Below are positions 7,836-15,194 of a DNA stretch of 28,274 bases, in pieces. The DNA lies in contig CAYIJI010000007.1 of NCBI GenBank assembly GCA_964363695.1, forward strand, positions 1 to 28,274. The letters run 5' to 3'. The stretch comes from JAMCZZ01 sp964363695 (GTDB lineage: Bacteria; Patescibacteriota; UBA1384; XYA2-FULL-43-10; 1-14-0-10-43-13). Below the pieces are notes generated by a model that was not told the DNA's origin, searched no databases, and saw only the letters and a list, made by a program, of their open reading frames with translations. Within the stretch, counting starts at the first letter, position 1. The number at the start of each line of letters is the position of its first letter. The position numbers were made by a program, and so were the translations under genes.

Positions 7836-10052
7836 CTATAAATCTATTTCAAAAACTTTGCCTCCGGACATTAGCCAGAGTTTCTGAACTTTTCCATTAA
7901 CTACAAAGTCATCAACGGCCATATTATCTAGAGCATATTGGCTTGTAAACTCTCCTGATTTATCAAAGCGCAAAACTCTGTTTAATTCTTTGTCGAGGAC
8001 AAAAATATAATTAACATCTTCGTCGGTATATATTTTTATCGGCTCCCCGATCTTACTATTTGGAGCTGGGGTATTTTTTAGTGAAAAAGATTGGTCAATG
8101 ACTCCCCTGCTAAATTTGTATGCATTGCCGCTGGCAGAGAGCAGGTATATATTTCCATCTATTGCAATATCAATGCCATCCTTAACAATTGTGTTCTTGC
8201 TATTTAGGTAAGCTGTGCCTTTGGAGTATGTGTTGTCTGTTTCACCATGTTTCCAAATTTGTCCGGTTTCTTTGTCTAAAAGATATAAATTTGTAACAAA
8301 GTTGGCGATTCCAGCTGCTTTTTCCCACTGTCCCTCAGATGGATTTAATTCACTTTGCGTCTTAGTGCTTATGTCAAACAATAATAACCTGCCATTTTTT
8401 GTATAAATAAATATATTATTTTTGTTGGGGGAATACGACAGCGAGGCAACTTCGCCATTTTCTTTTCCAGTTGAGGCAACAAGTCTTGCTTCTTTATCCT
8501 GTGTGTTCGCGGAATAAACTTTTCCTTCAGAGTCAAAACCATAAATATCCGTGCCGGCAAGAATTATTTTCTTGGTTTTATCGTTGAAAACTAAATTTGG
8601 GTCAGTGCTATAAAGACGTTTAGTTTTAGTCGCCCCATCAAGAGTATTTTGGATTTCTCTAATCAATTCTTGCGCTTTTTCTTTAGTGGTGTTAGATTCT
8701 TCTGCTTTTTTTGCCAATGCCATTGCTTCACTGAATTTATCTGTGTTACTTGTTCTGCCAAGGGCGGTATCTTCCTTCGCCTGGTCATAAATTTCCTTTG
8801 CTTTGTCATAAGAGAGAACAATTTGCTGTTTCTCTTTTTCTCCTGTCACGGAAGCATTGTTTGCTCTGATTTTCAAATATCCAAAGAATACGAATAAAAT
8901 TATTAAAAAGCCATAGAGATACTTACGGTTTTCTTTTCGGAGAAGAAGCTTAGCAATAGAGAGGAGGGCGGAGGCAATACTGGCAGCAACCTTTGTTGAA
9001 GCAGAAATAAATCCCGAAGAATTACCTTTCTTCTCAAAGGTCTTAACCTTTATTCTTTGGTAGCGTTCACTGTTTTTAATTTTATTTAGCTGCGGCTCAA
9101 GAGAGTTTTTAGCTTCCCGAAGGGTGCTTCCGGCAAATTGTCCGCTTTTGCCAAGCAGTTTTCTGGCTTGGGGATAATTTTTCTTTATTTTTGCCGAGGT
9201 TTTATTTACTGCAACTTTTCCATTTTTCAATAAGAACTTAAAGGTTTGAATCCCGACTTTTTTGGACGTTTTAAGGCAAGCCTTAATTACAGGAGTGTAG
9301 CGTTTTTTTAATACACTGGCGAATGTTTCTTCCGCTTCTGCCAGAGAAGCTGTTTCTGGCAGGCCTAAGTCAGGTTTTTTTTCTATTTCGCCGGACGGCT
9401 CGGTTTCTACGAGGATAGCGCTCACGTTCAGAACCTTGCTTCTTCTCAAATTTTTAAACAATATCTGCAGAGCTTCCTTTACTGGCAAGCCCTCCATCGT
9501 TCTTCTAATCCTATCTAGGGATTGATGATTGTATAGCTCCATATTCCCGAAAACTATCCGGTCATCGGGGATCAATTTACCTGAAGTGATATCGGAAAAA
9601 GTTTTTAAGGGATGTAATTCCTCTTTTAAGTGAGAGTTTTCCGTAAGCGAAGAGATTTTACCTTTACGGAAAATGTATCCGGAGATTCGACCTGTTTGGG
9701 CAAGGCTAACCTCGTTGCCGGAGAACAATCCAATTATGCCATTGATGTTGCCGATCCAACTATTTTCACCTTTTTTAGCGAGCGAATTTAGGGCTTCATT
9801 CACTTTTTGCAGAAGTTTTTCAAACTCCTCGTCTGAACTTAGATCCCCGTGAAAATTATTTTCCAATACTTCCAGAATACTTTTCTTAACTTTTACACAG
9901 GCGCTCCATGGAGAAGATATTTCAAACAAATAAAAAAGAGAGGCAGATAGATTTTTCTCGTCGAGTAATTTTCCTGAAAATAAAAATCTATCAGGTAGTC
10001 TTTCGCTAGTGGTTAGAAACGCATAACGAATCAAAATGTCGTTTTTTGCCAT
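7836..10052 (-). CDS. Membrane protein with PP2C-like N-terminal region and extracytoplasmic propeller-like C-terminus
   Basis: A 738-aa protein of unknown role. Residues 1 to about 215 resemble a degenerate PPM/PP2C phosphatase fold (phrases such as GLFSGNEVSLAQTGRISGYIFRKG and IPDDRIVFGN), but the metal-binding Asp motifs of active enzymes are not seen. A basic linker follows, then one membrane helix at about 375-393. Next is a charged helical segment rich in Lys and Glu (about 400-470), and then about 260 residues of repeated strands (VYSANTQDKEARLVAS, GNIYLLSASGNAYKF, NYIFVLDKELNRVLRFDKSG) typical of a beta-propeller. AGGAG lies 11 nt before the ATG. It may be a sensor with a cytosolic phosphatase-like domain and an outside ligand-binding propeller. 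The domain calls are by eye. Confidence 0.75.
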   Translation of the reverse strand: MAKNDILIRYAFLTTSERLPDRFLFSGKLLDEKNLSASLFYLFEISSPWSACVKVKKSILEVLENNFHGDLSSDEEFEKLLQKVNEALNSLAKKGENSWIGNINGIIGLFSGNEVSLAQTGRISGYIFRKGKISSLTENSHLKEELHPLKTFSDITSGKLIPDDRIVFGNMELYNHQSLDRIRRTMEGLPVKEALQILFKNLRRSKVLNVSAILVETEPSGEIEKKPDLGLPETASLAEAEETFASVLKKRYTPVIKACLKTSKKVGIQTFKFLLKNGKVAVNKTSAKIKKNYPQARKLLGKSGQFAGSTLREAKNSLEPQLNKIKNSERYQRIKVKTFEKKGNSSGFISASTKVAASIASALLSIAKLLLRKENRKYLYGFLIILFVFFGYLKIRANNASVTGEKEKQQIVLSYDKAKEIYDQAKEDTALGRTSNTDKFSEAMALAKKAEESNTTKEKAQELIREIQNTLDGATKTKRLYSTDPNLVFNDKTKKIILAGTDIYGFDSEGKVYSANTQDKEARLVASTGKENGEVASLSYSPNKNNIFIYTKNGRLLLFDISTKTQSELNPSEGQWEKAAGIANFVTNLYLLDKETGQIWKHGETDNTYSKGTAYLNSKNTIVKDGIDIAIDGNIYLLSASGNAYKFSRGVIDQSFSLKNTPAPNSKIGEPIKIYTDEDVNYIFVLDKELNRVLRFDKSGEFTSQYALDNMAVDDFVVNGKVQKLWLMSGGKVFEIDL

Positions 10053-10121
10053 AATTTACCTAACTCCTGTTTTTTAATTTTAACAAACTTTCACAGGTAG
10101 ATGCAAACTTAAATTTTGAGG

Positions 10122-10149
10122 TTGAAATTTATCTCCTACTTGCTATTAT
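10122..10149 (+). promoter_or_regulatory. Candidate promoter upstream of tRNA-Pro
   Basis: TTGAAA (10122-10127) and TATTAT (10144-10149) with a 16-bp spacer. It faces the tRNA-Pro and methyltransferase genes and would give a leader of about 180 nt before the tRNA. Confidence 0.5.
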
Positions 10150-10213
10150 AAAAATGGTTCTGCCGGTATTTTAAATTGGGCTATTATTTTTTTGTTAAGG
10201 GATCCAGCTCTTT

Positions 10214-10336
10214 CTATGAAAGGGTTGGACGCTTCGCTTCGGCGGGGTTGGGCTCATATTTGCTTGTACCGTGGTACATGCGTGCGGCCACCCACTTTGC
10301 ATTTTGGACCAATTTATCTTCATCGGCGGAACCATT
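10214..10336 (-). pseudogene. Possible C-terminal gene remnant abutting tRNA-Pro
   Basis: On the minus strand an open frame of 40 codons reads like real protein (DEDKLVQNAKWVAARMYHG, then TSKYEPNPAEAKRPTLS, stop at 10214-10216). It has no plausible start and would continue into the antisense of the tRNA. This looks like the tail of a gene cut off when the tRNA segment arrived. An 11-bp stem with a 3-nt loop (10204-10228) overlaps its end. The family is not recognised, and the alternative is chance. Confidence 0.25.
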
Positions 10337-10338
10337 TT

Positions 10339-10414
10339 CAGGGTATGGCTTAGTTGGTAAAGCGCCGGGCTGGGGGTCCGGAGATCGCCAGTTCGAGTCT
10401 GGCTACCCTGACCA
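10339..10414 (+). tRNA. tRNA-Pro(GGG)
   Basis: A 76-nt cloverleaf. Acceptor CAGGGTA pairs with TACCCTG, the D arm is GCTT/AAGC, the anticodon stem is CCGGG/TCCGG with loop CTGGGGG (anticodon GGG), and the T arm is GCCAG/CTGGC with TTCGAGT. The discriminator is A and CCA is encoded (10412-10414). Confidence 0.96.
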
Positions 10415-10531
10415 AACTGAGATGGAGGTCGCCAGCTTAATCCCTGCTAATTTATTCACTAATGAGCAATTTAGGAGTAGATTAGAACTGGTTAGTTAAA
10501 ATAGTTTAAATTTTTCTAAACAAAAGAAGAA

Positions 10532-11278
10532 ATGAAATATCCTGAAGATTTCCTTAATCAAATCATATGTGGAGATGTAATTAAAGTAATGAAACAGATC
10601 CCTGATGGAGCTGTAGATTTAGTAGTTACTTCGCCTCCGTATAACTTAAAAAATTCCACCGGTAACGGCATGAAAGATGGGCGGGGTGGCAAGTGGGCGA
10701 ATGCTGCTCTTCAAAAGGGTTATGCTAATTATGACGACAACATGCCTCACGAGTTATACGCACAATGGCAGAGAGATTTTCTAACTGAGGCAATGAGAGT
10801 TATTCCCGATACCGGTGCAATTTTCTATAATCATAAGTGGAGAGTTCAAGCAGGATTATTGCAAGATCGTCAAGATATTGTTAATGGTTTTCCCGTAAGA
10901 CAAATTATTATTTGGAGAAGAAAAGGTGGTTTAAATTTTAATCACGGTTATTTCTTACCCACTTATGAAATAATTTATTTAATAGCAAAGCCAAAGTTTA
11001 AGTTAGCGGAAAAAGCTAACGCTTGTGGTGATATTTGGGAATTCACCCAAGAGATGAAGAATGGGCACCCAGCTCCTTTTCCGGTGAAATTAATTGATCG
11101 AATAATATCTTCAACCAATGCAAAAGTTATTTTAGATCCATTTATGGGTTCAGGCACCACCGCAATTTCTGCAACCAACCTTAACCGGAATTATATTGGC
11201 ATAGATATTTCACCTGAATATTGTGAAATGGCTAAGGCAAGAATAAAAAGACATGCCGCACAACGCAGATTAATTTAA
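10532..11278 (+). CDS. Type II DNA methyltransferase, beta class (N4-cytosine or N6-adenine)
   Basis: A 248-aa SAM-dependent DNA amino-methyltransferase. The catalytic motif IV TSPPY is at residues 33-37 and the SAM-binding motif I, DPFMGSGTT, at 202-210. Catalytic-before-binding order defines the beta class. The C-terminal NYIGIDISPEYCEMAKARI is the usual end of that fold. The adjacent endonuclease is of the MvaI/BcnI type, whose partners make N4-methylcytosine in CCWGG or CCSGG sites, so m4C is the likelier product. The sequence itself does not decide between m4C and m6A. The start ATG has AAGAAGA just upstream. The endonuclease begins 10 bp after the stop, so the two form an operon. Confidence 0.92.
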   Translation: MKYPEDFLNQIICGDVIKVMKQIPDGAVDLVVTSPPYNLKNSTGNGMKDGRGGKWANAALQKGYANYDDNMPHELYAQWQRDFLTEAMRVIPDTGAIFYNHKWRVQAGLLQDRQDIVNGFPVRQIIIWRRKGGLNFNHGYFLPTYEIIYLIAKPKFKLAEKANACGDIWEFTQEMKNGHPAPFPVKLIDRIISSTNAKVILDPFMGSGTTAISATNLNRNYIGIDISPEYCEMAKARIKRHAAQRRLI

Positions 11279-11288
11279 GGATAAAAAA

Positions 11289-12086
11289 ATGGATGCAAAA
11301 CCAGTACTATTTTCAAAAGAGTCACTTATCGAAAAATTTAAAGAAATCGCAAAAACGGGATGGATTGAGAATGCTAGGCATGGCAACAGTGGTGGCATTG
11401 GAAATACACTAGAAGATCTTCTAGGAATTCAAGAAAACAATCTGCCAATTCCAAACGCAGCAGAGTGGGAATTGAAAACCCAAAGGCTGGATACTTCCTC
11501 ACTCACTACTCTTTTTCATATGGAGCCATCGCCTCGAGCAGTTGGTTTTGTTGGTAAAATTCTTCTACCTTTTTATGGGTGGGGCCATCAGGAAGCGGGC
11601 GAAAAATACGAAAAAGAAGAAATGAGTTTTCGGCAAACAATCTGTGGATCTTCTCCCACTGATCGGGGATTTAAAGTTATTGTTGACCGCAAAGAACAGA
11701 AAGTTTTAATTTCTTTTGACAAAAAAGCCGTTTCAAAGAGGCATGACGAGTGGCTGAAGTTAGTTAAAAAAAGAATCGGTCTCAAAGAACTAAGCCCTCA
11801 GCCATATTGGGGATTTGACGATCTCAAACACAAAGCCGGAACTAAATTATTAAATTGTTTTTATGTTCAAGCAGAGACAAAAACCGAAAATGGCAAAGAG
11901 TTTTATAAATATTCTAAAGTGATGATGCTCAAGAAATTCGATTTCGATGGTTTCTTAAAAGCTATAGAAGAAGCCAAAATTTTAGTGGATTTTGATGCTC
12001 GATCAGGTCATAATCATGGAACTAAATTTCGTCTAAGACAAAATTGTTTACCAATACTGTATCAAGAAATTAAGACAATATTATAA
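11289..12086 (+). CDS. Type II restriction endonuclease, MvaI/BcnI family
   Basis: A 265-aa protein with the family's N-terminal signature GNSGGIGNTLEDLLGI (residues 32-47) and the PD-(D/E)xK-type catalytic core EWELKTQR, with E61 and K63. Known members cut CCWGG (MvaI) or CCSGG (BcnI) as monomers that nick each strand in turn. The gene follows the methyltransferase by 10 bp in the same direction, the usual layout for a type II system. The site specificity is an inference from the family. No frameshift or missing catalytic residue is seen, so the system may be active. Confidence 0.85.
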   Translation: MDAKPVLFSKESLIEKFKEIAKTGWIENARHGNSGGIGNTLEDLLGIQENNLPIPNAAEWELKTQRLDTSSLTTLFHMEPSPRAVGFVGKILLPFYGWGHQEAGEKYEKEEMSFRQTICGSSPTDRGFKVIVDRKEQKVLISFDKKAVSKRHDEWLKLVKKRIGLKELSPQPYWGFDDLKHKAGTKLLNCFYVQAETKTENGKEFYKYSKVMMLKKFDFDGFLKAIEEAKILVDFDARSGHNHGTKFRLRQNCLPILYQEIKTIL

Positions 12087-12143
12087 TAAAAATGAGTAAA
12101 AGTTATATAATCATCCTATACTGGCGGGGCGATCAAAAAATAT

Positions 12144-13148
12144 ATGAACAAATTGCGTCTAAAAGATAGAGTTTATGGCGAGGTTCAAATAGAAGAACCG
12201 GTAATTTTTGATTTAATAAACAGCCCTTCTTTGCAGAGGCTAAAAGATATTGATCAAGCCGGTTATCGACCGCTTTGGGTTGACCCAAATGTTGACGTCG
12301 GCGAATATGACCATAGCCGTTTTGCTCATTCTTTAGGTGTATATCTCTTATTAAAGAAATATAAAGCGCCTCTGGAGGAACAAATTGCCGGTCTGATACA
12401 TGATGTTTCGCACTCTGCTTTTTCACACTGCATCGATTATGTTTTAGGCAGCGGTCTTGAGACGGAACAAAATCATCAGGACCATATATTCGATAATTAT
12501 GTAAAAAATTCTGAAATACCATCAATCCTTAAAAAATATGGCATTGATGTACAATACATTCTTTCGGAGAAAAACTTTCCGTTGGAAGAAAATAAACTGC
12601 CTGACATATGCGCCGATCGAATTGACTATTCCTTAAGAACCGCTTGCATATTTGGCGAGATCAAGGATGCAAAATATTTTCTAGACAACTTAATAGTAGA
12701 AAATCAACGCTGGATTTTTAAAAACTATGAAAGCGCAAGAAAATACGCAGAGCTATTTTCAAAAATGAACACCAAATATTATACCCCATTACTTTCTGCG
12801 GTAATGTTTCAAACGATGGGGGATTACCTTAAGCATTCTCTCTTGAAAGGTTACATCTCTGAAGATGATTTGTATACCACCGACAAAATCGTTCTCTCAA
12901 AAATTGAGCCTTACCATCAAAATGATAAAAAATTGAAATTGTTTTTCGACAGGATGAATAAGAGGATAGATTTTGAAAATAATCCAAAAGACTTTTATGC
13001 CTCAATTCTTTGTAAGTCGCGGGTAATCGATCCGCTTTGTAAAAATAAAGAAACGGTTAAGAGAGTTTCAAAAATTGATAAAAATTGGGCGCATGTAGTA
13101 GCAGCGGAATCAAAACCCAAGCAATATTTTCTAAAATTTACTGATTAA
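12144..13148 (+). CDS. HD-domain phosphohydrolase (SAMHD1/dNTPase-like superfamily)
   Basis: A 334-aa protein with an HD domain: H57/H62 in DHSRFAHSLG, H86-D87 in LIHDVSHSAFSH, and a later Asp in DRIDYSLRTA at about residues 157-164. This arrangement is that of nucleotide triphosphohydrolases and related phosphohydrolases. The substrate cannot be read from the sequence. It lies 58 bp after the restriction gene on the same strand and may be a defence-associated dNTPase or simply a neighbour. ATG 12144 is chosen because the conserved NKLRLKDRVYGEVQIEEPV start follows at once. The upstream Shine-Dalgarno is weak. Confidence 0.88.
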   Translation: MNKLRLKDRVYGEVQIEEPVIFDLINSPSLQRLKDIDQAGYRPLWVDPNVDVGEYDHSRFAHSLGVYLLLKKYKAPLEEQIAGLIHDVSHSAFSHCIDYVLGSGLETEQNHQDHIFDNYVKNSEIPSILKKYGIDVQYILSEKNFPLEENKLPDICADRIDYSLRTACIFGEIKDAKYFLDNLIVENQRWIFKNYESARKYAELFSKMNTKYYTPLLSAVMFQTMGDYLKHSLLKGYISEDDLYTTDKIVLSKIEPYHQNDKKLKLFFDRMNKRIDFENNPKDFYASILCKSRVIDPLCKNKETVKRVSKIDKNWAHVVAAESKPKQYFLKFTD

Positions 13149-13230
13149 TATAATAATCTTTTCATCTGATTGAAAAAAACACTAAGATAAATATAGAAAC
13201 AAAGAAAATATATAACACAATAAAGCACGA

Positions 13231-13276
13231 CCCTCCTACGATAAACCTGCCTGCCGGCAGGCAGGGCTACGGAGGG
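13231..13276. repeat. Palindromic repeat with 20-bp perfect core
   Basis: A perfect 20-bp palindrome of CCTGCC/GGCAGG type (13246-13265) is flanked by CCCTCC (13231-13236) and GGAGGG (13271-13276), which can pair outside it. It sits directly upstream of the ribosome-binding site of the 74-aa gene. It is much richer in G+C than its surroundings and is probably an inserted dispersed repeat. Confidence 0.75.
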
Positions 13277-13290
13277 CAAGAAGGAGGACT

Positions 13291-13515
13291 ATGTTTTCAA
13301 AAAAAGAACCTGAGCACTCGCTCTATGGGGTGGCGGTTGCATTAATCGTACTGGGAATAGTAATTTTTGTGTACGGATCAGTTGCATGGTTGTTCAACAT
13401 CTACAGCGCAGATTCGGGATTTTACTTTCCATCAATCAAAGTGATGGGCGGAGCAGTAATTATTGCTCTAGGATACATACAGCTTGAACTCGAACTCTTG
13501 AGACAAAAGCAGTAA
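13291..13515 (+). CDS. Small membrane protein, two predicted helices
   Basis: A 74-aa protein not assigned to a family. Two hydrophobic segments at residues about 12-34 and 48-64 are separated by a short polar loop (NIYSADSGFYFPSIK), and the tail is charged. A very strong ribosome-binding site (AAGGAGGA) lies 5 nt before the ATG. The gene stands alone between a palindromic repeat and its own terminator, which supports it being expressed by itself. Confidence 0.75.
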   Translation: MFSKKEPEHSLYGVAVALIVLGIVIFVYGSVAWLFNIYSADSGFYFPSIKVMGGAVIIALGYIQLELELLRQKQ

Positions 13516-13549
13516 ACAGCACTTCTGATGCGGGAAGTTTTATGTTCTT

Positions 13550-13590
13550 GAAACGCCTCGTTGCTTATGCAACAAGACGTTTCTTTGTTT
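13550..13590 (+). terminator. Intrinsic terminator after the 74-aa gene
   Basis: GAAACG-c-CT-c-GTTGC pairs with GCAAC-a-AG-a-CGTTTC across the loop TTAT, with two mismatches. It is followed by a T-rich run (13584-13590), 35 bp after the stop codon. Confidence 0.75.
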
Positions 13591-13712
13591 AGCGCTGTCT
13601 GTTCTCATCATCTCTCCGCTTTCCCCATCTTCCTTCTCTGTACTCATGGGCAACACCAGGGCCGTATATTCTTCTAGCTTCTTTCTCGATCGTTTCATGA
13701 TTAATATAACTT

Positions 13713-13724
13713 CAGGACTTACGC
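13713..13724 (+). repeat. Solitary copy of the MITE 1 terminal sequence
   Basis: CAGGACTTACGC is identical to the outer 12 bp of the element at 7640. No matching inverted end is seen in the 150 bp on either side, so this is probably a relic of an excised or decayed element. Confidence 0.5.
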
Positions 13725-13738
13725 ATTGCATAGTTTGT

Positions 13739-13951
13739 TTATTTATTCTTTCCAATTTCTTTCATAATCTCTGCGACTGAATTGTATTTCTTGTCACCTA
13801 TTCGGCTCAGAACGTCGACCACTTCACTGGTGTCTGTCCCTGGTCCTTTTCGGGCAAGATCAAGGACCTGATTTTTATTCGTTGGAAATTTGATTCCTTT
13901 CAAATGTTTCATAATATTTGCAGGACCATGTCCGCCTACTCCTCTAGCCAT
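13739..13951 (-). CDS. DUF2795 family protein
   Basis: A 70-aa protein. The core (HLKGIKFPTNKNQVLDLARK...EVVDVLSRIGDKKYNSVAEIMKEI) matches the pattern of DUF2795: an LKGI-x-FP motif, an Asn/Asp-rich turn and a final helix after Y-x-S. Function is unknown, and family members are small stand-alone helical proteins. AAGGAAGGG lies about 7 nt before the ATG. It is transcribed alone on the minus strand, and the 234-bp gap to the divergent phosphoribosyltransferase gene shows nothing else I can support. Confidence 0.8.
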   Translation of the reverse strand: MARGVGGHGPANIMKHLKGIKFPTNKNQVLDLARKGPGTDTSEVVDVLSRIGDKKYNSVAEIMKEIGKNK

Positions 13952-14185
13952 TTTAATCCCTTCCTTTCATTTTTTTAATTAAATAACGTTGCTAACTCCT
14001 TGCTCAAATTTAATAGAAATTTCAGTTAATTTATATGGAGAATGTTCTATTTGTTTAATTTAATGATGTAATGATTTTAATTTTACGAATATGATGAAGT
14101 ATGAACAAAAGTGGAAAAAGTTTTACCTTATTTGCAAGGAACATTATTCCCTGCAAAGAAAGAATATTAAGTAACAAACAAAATC

Positions 14186-14818
14186 ATGATTTTTAAAGAC
14201 CGGAAAAATGCAGGGATACTATTAGCATCTAAACTCTTAAGATACAGAGGAGATGATTCAGTAGTTTACGCTTTGCCGCGAGGTGGAGTAGTGGTGGGGG
14301 CGGAAATTGCTAAAATATTAAATACTCCATTAGATGTAGCAATAGCGAAAAAAGTTGGGCATCCATTTAATCCTGAGTATGCGGTATGCGCTGTTTCTGA
14401 AAATGGAGACATTGCATGCGATAAGGAAATTGAAGAATCTATTGACGAAAATTGGCTCAAAAATACTATTGATCGCGCAAAAAAGGAAGTATTATTGCGG
14501 AGGCAATCTTATTCAAAAATAAAATCCCCTATATCGGCTGAAGGAAAAATTGTGATATTGGTTGATGACGGCATTGCAACCGGTTTGACAATGAAAGCAG
14601 CGATAAAATGGATAAAAAGTCAAAAACCAGAGAAAATTGTGGTAGCAGTTCCTATCATCCCTAAAGAGACAGCAGAAGAACTAGAAAAAGAAGTTGATGA
14701 AGTGGTAGCTCTGGATATTCCGGAACAATTTTTGGGGGCAATCGGCGCTTATTATATTGATTTTTCACAAGTAATGGATAACGAAGTGGAGAAGTTGTTG
14801 TCGGAAAAGTATGAATAA
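14186..14818 (+). CDS. Phosphoribosyltransferase (COG1926-like)
   Basis: A 210-aa type I phosphoribosyltransferase fold. The N-terminal RYRGDDSVVYALPRGGVVVGAEIA is typical of the COG1926 group, and the PRPP-binding loop VDDGIATG is at residues 126-133 with two acidic residues before the loop. The acceptor substrate is unknown. In many bacteria this domain is fused to, or next to, a dienelactone-hydrolase-like alpha/beta hydrolase. Here the DNA just downstream keeps only the tail of such a hydrolase. No clear Shine-Dalgarno precedes ATG 14186. Confidence 0.88.
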   Translation: MIFKDRKNAGILLASKLLRYRGDDSVVYALPRGGVVVGAEIAKILNTPLDVAIAKKVGHPFNPEYAVCAVSENGDIACDKEIEESIDENWLKNTIDRAKKEVLLRRQSYSKIKSPISAEGKIVILVDDGIATGLTMKAAIKWIKSQKPEKIVVAVPIIPKETAEELEKEVDEVVALDIPEQFLGAIGAYYIDFSQVMDNEVEKLLSEKYE

Positions 14819-14830
14819 GTATGAAACTAA

Positions 14831-14953
14831 AAACCAAGCAATAAAAAGTTTGAAATAGTTCAAGGAGCAACGCATCTTTTTGAGAAGGAAGGAGCGCTAG
14901 AGAAGGTGGCTAGGTTAACTGCAGAATGGTCTGGAAAATATTTATTAATTTAA
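14831..14953 (+). pseudogene. Decayed C-terminus of a dienelactone-hydrolase-like protein
   Basis: An open stretch with no start codon translates as KKFEIVQGATHLF, then EKEGALEKVARLTAEWSGKYL, and stops at 14951-14953. GATHLFE(x)PGALE, which carries the catalytic His, followed by a helix ending in AxW, is the usual end of dienelactone-hydrolase-family proteins linked to COG1926 phosphoribosyltransferases. It begins 12 bp after the phosphoribosyltransferase stop, in another frame. About 200 codons of the hydrolase are missing, which fits an internal deletion. Confidence 0.65.
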
Positions 14954-15106
14954 TCAGTTACTTGTACTATATTTACGCGATCGTTTAATATTAGTATAAG
15001 TAACAACAACTGAATTAAAGTTAACGCAGCCATTGTTTTACCAGTAATTTGTATACATTTTACTTCTAGTATTTTTTACGAAAAAGTTGAATGATTTGAC
15101 ATGACA

Positions 15107-15120
15107 TTCACTTGAGTGAA
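15107..15120. promoter_or_regulatory. Inverted repeat upstream of the radical SAM gene
   Basis: TTCACT-TG-AGTGAA is a 14-bp dyad, preceded by TTGACA at 15096-15101 but without a good -10 at the right distance. It could be an operator for the radical SAM operon. Confidence 0.35.
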
Positions 15121-15127
15121 ATTAATT

Positions 15128-15156
15128 TTCCAAACCACCTATTAATCCTGTATAAT
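15128..15156 (+). promoter_or_regulatory. Promoter of the radical SAM operon
   Basis: A perfect TATAAT (15151-15156) with a weak TTCCAA (15128-15133) 17 bp upstream. Transcription would begin near 15163, which argues against the TTG at 15168 and for the ATG at 15195 as the translation start. Confidence 0.55.
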
Positions 15157-15194
15157 ATTACGCAGTATTGTCTATTAAGAAAAAATTTATTAAA

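Noticed and set aside
10176..10499. 107-codon plus-strand frame across tRNA-Pro
   Set aside because: It starts at TTG, reads through the whole tRNA and has no ribosome-binding site or protein-like features.
13540..13755. 71-codon minus-strand frame
   Set aside because: It covers the terminator of the 74-aa gene, has no ribosome-binding site and no recognisable features. Another frame here (ETIEKEARRIYGPG...) looks slightly protein-like but has no start.
15168..15194. TTG start for the radical SAM protein
   Set aside because: It would lie about 5 nt after the predicted transcription start with no ribosome-binding site; the ATG at 15195 is more likely, though not proven.
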